11,283 bases of DNA from CAKPSH01 sp964634355. GTDB taxonomy: Bacteria; Bacillota; Clostridia; TANB77; CAG-508. The DNA is taken from the NCBI GenBank assembly GCA_964634355.1, contig CAZWIF010000044.1, positions 1 through 11,283 on the forward strand. The letters run 5' to 3'. The translations under genes were made by a program, and so were the position numbers. The stretch's first letter is position 1. Every line of letters begins with the position of its first letter. The notes below the pieces were generated by a model. It saw only the letters and a program-made list of their open reading frames with translations. It did no database searches and was not told where the DNA came from. Positions 6,258 to 11,283 of the stretch are shown here, piece after piece.

Positions 6258-8324
6258 ATGGCAGATAGATTAATAATAGTTGAATCCCCTGCAAAGGCAA
6301 ATACAATAAAGAAGTTTTTAGGTGGAAGTACAAAAGTAATTGCATCTATGGGACATATTAGAGATCTTCCTAAGTCAAAATTAGGAGTTGAGGTTGATAA
6401 GGATTTTGATCCAGAATATATAAACATTAGAGGAAAAGGAGATTTAGTAAAAACATTAAAAAAAGAAGCAAAAGATGCAAAGAAAATATATCTTGCAACT
6501 GACCCTGACCGTGAGGGGGAGGCAATTGCTTGGCATTTGGCTTATATTTTAGGAATTCCGAAGGATTCAGTATGCAGGGTTACCTTTAATGAAATAACTA
6601 AGAAAGCAGTTCAAGAAGGGATAAAAAATCCAAGGCAAATAGATTTAAACTTAGTTGATGCTCAACAGGCAAGAAGAGTATTGGATAGAATTGTGGGATA
6701 TAAAATTAGTCCAATTTTATGGAAAAAGGTTAAAAGAGGATTATCAGCAGGAAGAGTACAGTCAGTTGCTGTAAAATTGATAGTTGATAGAGAAAAAGAA
6801 ATTGAGAATTTTATACCACAGGAGTATTGGAACATATATGCAACACTTCACGATAAAAAAAGTAAAAAAAGTTTTGAAGCAAGATTTTACGGGAAGAATT
6901 CTAAAAAGGTAGAATTAGGAAATAAAGAAGAAGTAGATAAAATTCTAGAAGATATAGAAAATGAGAAGTTTATTGTTGATAATGTCAAAAAAGGTGAAAA
7001 GAAAAGGGTGGCAGCACCACCATTTACAACAAGTACAATGCAACAGGAAGCTTCAAGAAAATTAGGATTTACATTGAAAAAGACAATGTCAGTAGCACAA
7101 AGCCTATATGAAGGAGTTATGATACCAGGACATGGAAGTGTAGGTCTTATAACTTATATGAGAACAGATTCAACAAGAATATCAGAAGTGGCGAGAGTAG
7201 CAGCTAAAGAGTATGTGGAAAGAAATTTTGGTGCAGAGTATTATGAAAATAGATATTATAAAACAAGTTCAGATGCACAAGATGCACATGAAGCGATAAG
7301 ACCAACATATATTGAACTAGCACCAAATGTTATAAAAGAATCATTAACAAGAGACCAATTAAAGTTATATCAGTTAATATATAATAGATTTATAGCAAGT
7401 CAAATGTCAGCAGCTATTTATGATACAATGGCAGTTGATATACATGCTGGAGAATATAACTTTAAAGCAAATGGTCAGAAACTTAAATTTAAAGGTTTCA
7501 TGATATTATATGTAGAAACAAGGGATAATGAAGAAGAGGAAAGAGATTTACAATTACCAGAACTGATTGAAAACGAAGAGGTAATTAAAGAAAAGATAGA
7601 TACGAAACAAAGCTTTACTGAACCACCACCAAGATATACAGAGGCAAGTTTGGTAAAGGCTTTAGAAGAAAAAGATATAGGAAGACCTAGTACCTATTCT
7701 CCAATAATAACAACAATATTAGATAGAAGATATGTTGAAAAGGAAAGAAAGCAACTGATTCCTACTGAATTAGGAAAAGTAGTAAATTCTTTATTAACAG
7801 AGAATTTTAGTGACATAATAAATGAAGATTTCACAGCTAATATAGAAAAGCAATTTGACGATGTTGCAGAAGGAAAAGAAGAGTGGAAAAGTATAATAAG
7901 AGAATTTTATGCTCCTTTTGCTGTAACAGTACAAAAAGTTGAAAAGGAATTAGAACATGTAAAACTAGAGGATGAAGTATCTGACATACCTTGTGATAAA
8001 TGTGGGAGATTAATGGTTTATAAATATGGAAGATATGGAAAGTTTTTAGCATGTCCAGGATATCCGGAATGTAAGAATGCTAAGCCAATAGTTGAAATAA
8101 TCAAGGAAAAATGTCCGAAGTGTGGAGGAAATGTAATTGTAAAGAAAACAAAACGTGGAAGAAGATTTTATGTATGTGAAAATAATGCTAAAGGCGAATG
8201 TGATTACATTTCATGGAATAAACCAGGAACTGGCTCAGCAGACATAAATAAGAAGAAATCTACGAGAAGAAAAAAAACTGCAACAAAAAGGACGAGAACA
8301 TCAAAAAAAAGTAAGGAGGAGTAA
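6258..8324 (+). CDS. topA: DNA topoisomerase I (type IA)
   Basis: TopA relaxes negative supercoils through a transient 5'-phosphotyrosine DNA link, with Mg2+ held by the Toprim domain. From the ATG at 6258 (MADRLIIVESPAKA, the usual family start) it has 688 residues, normal for Firmicutes. The Toprim domain shows E9 in VESPAKA and D82-P-D-R-E-G-E; the active-site tyrosine is Y300 in ITYMRTDS; later come EASLVKALEE and GRPSTYSPI. The C-terminus holds two topoisomerase zinc-finger modules: C579-x2-C582...C599-x5-C605 and C619-x2-C622...C640-x7-C648. A Lys/Arg/Thr/Ser-rich tail follows and may hold DNA. AAAGG near 6239-6243 is a rather distant ribosome-binding site, about 14 nt away. A promoter upstream and a gene starting 2 bp after its stop make it the head of a short operon. 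Its common clostridial neighbours dprA and codY are absent. Confidence 0.97.
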   Translation: MADRLIIVESPAKANTIKKFLGGSTKVIASMGHIRDLPKSKLGVEVDKDFDPEYINIRGKGDLVKTLKKEAKDAKKIYLATDPDREGEAIAWHLAYILGIPKDSVCRVTFNEITKKAVQEGIKNPRQIDLNLVDAQQARRVLDRIVGYKISPILWKKVKRGLSAGRVQSVAVKLIVDREKEIENFIPQEYWNIYATLHDKKSKKSFEARFYGKNSKKVELGNKEEVDKILEDIENEKFIVDNVKKGEKKRVAAPPFTTSTMQQEASRKLGFTLKKTMSVAQSLYEGVMIPGHGSVGLITYMRTDSTRISEVARVAAKEYVERNFGAEYYENRYYKTSSDAQDAHEAIRPTYIELAPNVIKESLTRDQLKLYQLIYNRFIASQMSAAIYDTMAVDIHAGEYNFKANGQKLKFKGFMILYVETRDNEEEERDLQLPELIENEEVIKEKIDTKQSFTEPPPRYTEASLVKALEEKDIGRPSTYSPIITTILDRRYVEKERKQLIPTELGKVVNSLLTENFSDIINEDFTANIEKQFDDVAEGKEEWKSIIREFYAPFAVTVQKVEKELEHVKLEDEVSDIPCDKCGRLMVYKYGRYGKFLACPGYPECKNAKPIVEIIKEKCPKCGGNVIVKKTKRGRRFYVCENNAKGECDYISWNKPGTGSADINKKKSTRRKKTATKRTRTSKKSKEE

Positions 8325-8326
8325 AC

Positions 8327-8587
8327 ATGTTAAAAAGTGAAAGAGGAATGTCAAAAGTAGAATTAGTAGTTGGAATAATAGTTATCATAATAATTGCATC
8401 CTTTGCAATATTTCTTGCTACAGGGGAGGACGGATTATCATTCTTGATAGAGGATACAAATATGGTTAATGAGCCAGAAGAAGGTAATGAAATTCAGAAT
8501 GGTGCTGAAAATGTAGTAGAAGAACAAGAAGAAGAGAATGAAGACGAACAAGAACAGCAAATAGATGATACGGTGTATAGTGGATAG
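8327..8587 (+). CDS. Small acidic protein with a prepilin-like N-terminus
   Basis: An 86-residue protein. The N-terminus MLKSERG-MSKVE followed by a roughly 20-residue hydrophobic helix (about 12-31) matches the type IV prepilin pattern: a short basic leader ending in Gly7, a hydrophobic residue at +1 (Met8) and Glu at +5 (Glu12), the residues read by prepilin peptidase. Residues 33-86 are very acidic and low complexity, with a Glu/Gln/Asn-rich run, and show no disulphide pair or pilin globular domain. It could be a minor pseudopilin-like protein or simply a single-pass membrane protein with an acidic outer tail. The ATG at 8327 sits 2 bp after the topA stop behind AGGAGG (8314-8319), so it is translated from the topA transcript. 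No pilin assembly gene (ATPase, PilC, PilD) is in the window. Function is not recognised. Confidence 0.6.
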   Translation: MLKSERGMSKVELVVGIIVIIIIASFAIFLATGEDGLSFLIEDTNMVNEPEEGNEIQNGAENVVEEQEEENEDEQEQQIDDTVYSG

Positions 8588-8654
8588 AAAATTGAGGGAA
8601 GAAATTAGTATATAAAAAACGTTATAAAGTCTAAAAATAATTAAAAAGCATAAA

Positions 8655-8682
8655 TTCAAATTTTATTGCATATAAATATAAT
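8655..8682 (+). promoter_or_regulatory. Probable promoter for the NodB-like gene
   Basis: TTCAAA (8655-8660), a 16-nt spacer and TATAAT (8677-8682) lie just upstream of AGGAGGAG and the ATG at 8708. The expected transcript start, near 8689, is downstream of the in-frame ATG at 8666, which supports the later start. No terminator separates this region from the gene before it. Confidence 0.5.
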
Positions 8683-8707
8683 GCGTATGCAAGTAGGAGG
8701 AGAATTT

Positions 8708-9448
8708 ATGTTTTTTATATTTAATAAACCTAAAATATATTCATATTTAATTGTACTAAGCACAGTGGTGGTTTTATTTTTTACTGCTGCAGTATTATCA
8801 GAGGCAAATGATTTGGAGACTCTTACCACTTCTTCAGCTGTTACTGGTGTAATTGAAAGTCCAATTGAAAAAGTAGAGACAAATGAAAGAACAATAGCTA
8901 TTACTATTAATTGTTTAGAAACGGATAATAATATAGAGGAAATTTTAAAAATATTAGAAGGATATTCTGTGAAAGCAACTTTTTGTATTTATGGTGATTG
9001 GGTAAAGTCTTATCCTTTGATTACAAGAGAAATTGATGAAGCGGGACATTGTATTGTGAATATGTCCAATAATTATAAAAATATAAGTGAATTGAGTTAT
9101 GATGAGGTAAATAAAAATATAGTAGAAGGAGAAAATAAAATTAGTACGTTATTAAATAAAGAAATAGAAATTTTTAGATGTCCATATGGAAAATATAGCG
9201 ATGAATTAATGAAGGCTGCGAATGATAATGGATATACAGTGATTGGATGGGGCATAGATACATTAGATTATGAAGGATTAGAAGCAAGCATTATATGGGA
9301 TAATATAAAAAATAAGATTTCAAATGGAGATATAATTTCAATGAATTCAAATTCTGAACATATAAGTGAGGAGGTAGAATTGTTAGTAAAGTCAATCCAA
9401 GAAAGAGGATATAATTTAGTAACTGTGGAAGAATTATTACAATTATAA
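8708..9448 (+). CDS. Membrane-anchored polysaccharide deacetylase-like protein, catalytic site lost
   Basis: A 246-residue protein with an N-terminal hydrophobic helix (about 12-29; signal peptide or anchor), a short linker, and a NodB-homology domain (about 61-246). The fold is recognisable from the spacing of family motifs: V-K-A-T-F-C in the second strand, GH at 113-114, FRCPYG (R157, P159, Y160, G161), GWGIDTLD (W181, D184) and G-D-I-I-S-M near the end. The catalytic residues are missing. The TFDDG motif is T66-I-N-C-L70, the H-x3-H metal ligands are Met119 and Tyr123, and the final catalytic His is Asn213. A working metal-dependent deacetylase is therefore unlikely; a glycan-binding or scaffold role is inference. 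The reading frame is intact, so this is not simple decay. The start at 8708 follows AGGAGGAG closely; the ATG at 8666 lies upstream of the predicted transcript start. Confidence 0.8.
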   Translation: MFFIFNKPKIYSYLIVLSTVVVLFFTAAVLSEANDLETLTTSSAVTGVIESPIEKVETNERTIAITINCLETDNNIEEILKILEGYSVKATFCIYGDWVKSYPLITREIDEAGHCIVNMSNNYKNISELSYDEVNKNIVEGENKISTLLNKEIEIFRCPYGKYSDELMKAANDNGYTVIGWGIDTLDYEGLEASIIWDNIKNKISNGDIISMNSNSEHISEEVELLVKSIQERGYNLVTVEELLQL

Positions 9449-9494
9449 GTATAAAATTAATCAGAAGATACATAATAAAGTCGAGGGGAAATTT

Positions 9495-9998
9495 ATGTCT
9501 TTTATAGGAATTATTTCGGACACCAAAAGTGAGAAAGCAATTAAAACAATATTAGAAGAAAAATTAAATAATAATAATATTATAATTATTAATTCGAAAA
9601 GTGTAGAAAATTTAAAGAACATTAAGTTTGAGACAATATTGATTGCAAATAATAGTATATTTAAAGAAAGCAAAAAAGCGTTGGATAAGATAATAAGTAA
9701 TACAAGATATCTTATTATAAATGCTGATATTGACTTGGATGTAAATATAGAAGAACAAAATGAGATTAATGTTATAACTTATGGATTTAATCCAAAAGCA
9801 ACTATTACAGCTTCAAGTGTTGAAGATGATATATTATTATGCATTCAGAGGAATATTAAGGATATTAATAATAATATAATAGAGCAACAGGAAATAAAGA
9901 TAAGATTTTTTGGAAATAATATAGGCATAAATACAAATAATCTTATGGGAATCTCTACAATTGTACTGTTATATGGAAAAATTAGTCAAAAAAACTGA
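9495..9998 (+). CDS. Unrecognised protein resembling a P-loop-less Mur-ligase central domain
   Basis: A 167-residue, Asn/Ile/Lys-rich soluble protein. It starts with a Rossmann-like strand (FIGIISD), alternates strands and helices, and contains N76-A-D followed by T95-Y-G-F. In the MurE of this same window the equivalent residues are N240-A-D and T259-Y-G, with the identical 19-residue interval. In Mur ligases this is the part of the central domain after the carbamylated lysine. The GKT P-loop and the C-terminal domain are absent, so ATP-dependent ligation is not expected. It may be a degenerate Mur-ligase relative with a binding or regulatory role; this is inference from motif spacing. The ATG follows GAGGGGA (9483-9489). 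It lies 46 bp after the deacetylase-like gene and is probably co-transcribed with it. Function is unknown. Confidence 0.55.
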   Translation: MSFIGIISDTKSEKAIKTILEEKLNNNNIIIINSKSVENLKNIKFETILIANNSIFKESKKALDKIISNTRYLIINADIDLDVNIEEQNEINVITYGFNPKATITASSVEDDILLCIQRNIKDINNNIIEQQEIKIRFFGNNIGINTNNLMGISTIVLLYGKISQKN

Positions 9999-10017
9999 AA
10001 AAAATTAACAAATTATG

Positions 10018-10046
10018 TAGACAAAGCAAAAAAAATGTTGTATAAT
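10018..10046 (+). promoter_or_regulatory. SigA-type promoter for the ssDNA-binding protein gene
   Basis: TAGACA (10018-10023), a 17-nt spacer and a perfect TATAAT (10041-10046) lie about 70 nt upstream of the TTG start. The leader is very A-rich. Confidence 0.65.
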
Positions 10047-10115
10047 AAGTAATGTACGACGAATTTAGTAAAAAACAATAGAAAAAAATAAAGAGAAAAT
10101 AGGGAGGAAAAGAAA

Positions 10116-10835
10116 TTGAATACAAATTATTCAGATAACAACCACTTAGTATTAGTGGGAAAGGTAGCAAGTGAAAAAAGATTCAGTCATGAAATCTATG
10201 GAGAAAGTTTTTACATATTTGATATGGAAATACCTCGTTTAAGTGAGACGTTTGATTTAATACCAATAACAATCTCAGAAAGATTAATCAAAGATGACCA
10301 ATTAGCAATTGGTAAGAAAATTGTTATAAAAGGACAATTTAGGTCTTACAATAGTTATGAAAATGAAAAAAGCAGATTAGTGCTAACAGTATTTGCAAAG
10401 GATGTAATTCCAGAAGAAGAAATTGAAGAAAGAGCAGAAACAGACGAAGATATAGATTTAACAGTATCAAATGAAGTGACTTTAATTGGTCATATTTGTA
10501 AAAAACCAATTTATAGAAAAACTCCATTTGGACGTGAAATTGCAGATGCATTATTAGCAGTCAATAGAGCATATAACAAATCTGATTATATACCTGCAAT
10601 AGCATGGGGAAGAACTGCAAGATTTTGTGATACATTGGAAACTGGTACTGGTGTAAAGGCAGTAGGAAGAGTTCAATCAAGAGTATATCAAAAGAAGCAT
10701 GAAGATGGTACTATTGAAGATAGAACAGCTTATGAAGTATCAATTTCAAGTTTGGAAGTTATCAAAGAAGATGATGACACGGCTGAAAATGCAGAAGTAG
10801 AGAATACAGATATACAAAATCAAGAAGCTGTATAA
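10116..10835 (+). CDS. Two-OB-fold single-stranded DNA-binding protein
   Basis: A 239-residue protein with two SSB-type OB folds in tandem. The second (about 119-216) is the clearer one: N-E-V-T-L-I-G-H, then P-x-Y-R-K-T-P-F-G-R-E-I-A, L-A-V-N-R-A-Y, Y-I-P-A-I-A-W-G, and V-G-R-V-Q-S-R, matching the strands and loops of bacterial SSB. The first (about 9-98: LVLVGKV..., I-P-I-T-I-S-E, IVIKGQFRSY, V-F-A-K-D-V) has the same order with weaker sequence. The folds are joined by a short acidic linker. The C-terminus is acidic but ends QNQEAV, without the usual DDDIPF-like tip that recruits SSB partners, so it is probably not the main replicative SSB. The TTG at 10116 is the start because GGGAGG (10102-10107) is 8 nt upstream and no ATG is close. 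It has its own promoter and a strong terminator, so it is monocistronic. Confidence 0.85.
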   Translation: MNTNYSDNNHLVLVGKVASEKRFSHEIYGESFYIFDMEIPRLSETFDLIPITISERLIKDDQLAIGKKIVIKGQFRSYNSYENEKSRLVLTVFAKDVIPEEEIEERAETDEDIDLTVSNEVTLIGHICKKPIYRKTPFGREIADALLAVNRAYNKSDYIPAIAWGRTARFCDTLETGTGVKAVGRVQSRVYQKKHEDGTIEDRTAYEVSISSLEVIKEDDDTAENAEVENTDIQNQEAV

Positions 10836-10873
10836 AATAGCCTAACTCATATAACCACTATATAAAAAATAGG

Positions 10874-10917
10874 AAAAATAGGAAAAATTAAGATTTTTCC
10901 TATTTTTCTGTTTTTTT
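10874..10917. terminator. Bidirectional intrinsic terminator
   Basis: A perfect 15-bp stem (10874-10888 with 10893-10907) with a TAAG loop is followed on the plus strand by CTGTTTTTTT. On the minus strand the stem is followed within a few bases by a run of six T. It can end transcription of the OB-fold gene from the left and of the minus-strand GNAT fragment from the right. Confidence 0.8.
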
Positions 10918-10951
10918 ATATAATAGGAAAGTAATACTTTCCTATTATATA
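10917..10951. repeat. Second perfect AT-rich hairpin
   Basis: The arms 10917-10931 and 10937-10951 are exact inverted repeats of about 15 bp around a 5-nt loop, directly after the terminator T-run. It shares the TAGGAAA core with the terminator hairpin, suggesting duplication. No T-tract follows on either strand, so it is unlikely to be a separate terminator. Confidence 0.7.
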
Positions 10952-11078
10952 AAAACGCTTCGCGACAAGATGCACACGAATTTCTTTTCAAGAAATTCGG
11001 CGCCAGAACAAATTTACGGAAAGCCATACAGGAAAGTTAAAATGCAGTGCATATTAAGGCTTCCCGATTTGTTCCCCT
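10952..11078. repeat. Structured GC-richer intergenic element, probable dispersed repeat
   Basis: The stretch differs in composition from its surroundings and is packed with inverted repeats. CGCTTCGCG is a mini-hairpin. CGAATTTCTT / AAGAAATTCG (10977-10986 / 10990-10999) pairs perfectly over a 3-nt loop, and the palindrome GGCGCC (10999-11004) adjoins it. A long-range stem joins 11006-11025 to 11058-11074 (8 bp, a 3-nt bulge, then 9 bp with one mismatch). Inside it lies a hairpin centred on ATGCAGTGCAT (11037-11057). It may be a transposase-less repeat or a structured RNA; the sequence alone does not decide. Confidence 0.55.
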
Positions 11079-11099
11079 AGTATTACAGGATAATGGTTT

Positions 11100-11273
11100 T
11101 CATTCTTTTTCTCCAACTAATGTAGTAATTTGTCCACTTCTTCCTGTATAATCAGTTACTTGAAAATCATTCATCCATTCTGCAATCTCTATATTATTTA
11201 ATCCTTCTACTATATCTTCTACATCGCTATCTTCCCAATTTCTTAAAATAAGTCTTTTACTTTCAATTTTCAT
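11100..11273 (-). pseudogene. N-terminal fragment of a GNAT acetyltransferase
   Basis: A 57-codon minus-strand frame begins MKIESKRLILRNWEDSDVED, the standard opening of RimJ/RimL-type GNAT N-acetyltransferases (strand 1 R-L-I-L-R, then a helix with a Leu-Asn-Asn turn and I-A-x-W-M). Intact members have about 170 residues with an acetyl-CoA-binding Q/R-x-x-G-x-G/A motif; here the frame ends with TGA (11102-11100) long before that. The last 20 or so residues do not look like the family, which suggests a rearrangement near residue 35. The structured repeat lies about 22 bp beyond the stop. The GGAG before the ATG is very close (2 nt), and the frame stays open to the right edge, so an upstream start is possible. 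It converges on the OB-fold gene. Confidence 0.5.
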
Positions 11274-11283
11274 TGCTCCATCA

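Noticed and set aside
6148..6345. Minus-strand ORF containing RQRDGVFV
   Set aside because: It is the reading of the inverted-repeat arm plus the antisense of the topA promoter and start. The similarity to the DUF6514-like C-terminus comes from the repeat, not from homology of proteins.
8666..8707. Upstream ATG of the deacetylase-like gene adding 14 residues
   Set aside because: No ribosome-binding site precedes it, it lies before the predicted transcript start, and AGGAGGAG is well placed for the ATG at 8708.
8708..9448. Assignment as an active peptidoglycan deacetylase (pda-type symbol)
   Set aside because: All metal ligands and catalytic residues are substituted, so no enzymatic symbol is justified.
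6258..10835. topA, pilin-like, NodB-like, Mur-like and OB-fold genes as one novel defence or mobile system
   Set aside because: Separate promoters precede topA, the NodB-like gene and the OB-fold gene. There is no integrase, nuclease or toxin, and nothing beyond adjacency links them.
10842..11027. Minus-strand ORF of 61 codons starting MAFRKF
   Set aside because: It runs through the structured repeat, two perfect hairpins and the terminator. It has no ribosome-binding site and its sequence is just a translation of inverted repeats.

Overview
The window is AT-rich (about 30% GC by eye), with tightly packed genes, strong purine-rich Shine-Dalgarno sites, two TTG starts and textbook SigA-type promoters. 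The MurE here carries the DNPR motif of meso-diaminopimelate-adding ligases. Together these point to a low-GC Gram-positive of the class Clostridia, possibly an uncultured gut-type lineage. This placement is inference; no taxonomic marker was searched.

Layout. 1-179: no supported gene, then a promoter. 180-566: a small membrane-anchored FxLYD-type protein, closed by a hairpin. 717-5638: a peptidoglycan-precursor/division (dcw) segment, murE - mraY - SEDS glycosyltransferase (ftsW/spoVE) - murG, with its own promoter before murE. The usual murF (between murE and mraY) and murD (between mraY and ftsW) are absent; a heptamer-repeat array sits at the mraY/ftsW junction. 5762-6118: a DUF6514-like small protein whose last codons come from a roughly 100-bp inverted-repeat (MITE-like) element. 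6258-8324: topA (DNA topoisomerase I) with a near-consensus promoter, followed 2 bp later by a small acidic protein with a type IV prepilin-like N-terminus. 8708-9448: a membrane-anchored polysaccharide-deacetylase (NodB) homologue that has lost its metal and catalytic residues. 9495-9998: an unrecognised protein resembling a stripped-down Mur-ligase central domain. 10116-10835: a two-OB-fold single-stranded-DNA-binding protein. 10836-11099: a bidirectional terminator and a highly structured repeat-like stretch. 11100-11273 (minus strand): the N-terminus of a GNAT acetyltransferase that stops after 57 codons.

How it works together. MurE adds mDAP to the cytoplasmic muropeptide, MraY loads it onto undecaprenyl phosphate as lipid I, MurG makes lipid II, and the SEDS protein polymerises it. 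TopA and the OB-fold protein belong to DNA topology and ssDNA handling. I see no complete novel multi-gene system. The most unusual items are the dead NodB protein, the Mur-ligase-like fragment, the prepilin-like acidic protein and four different intergenic repeat structures, two of which touch the 3' ends of genes.
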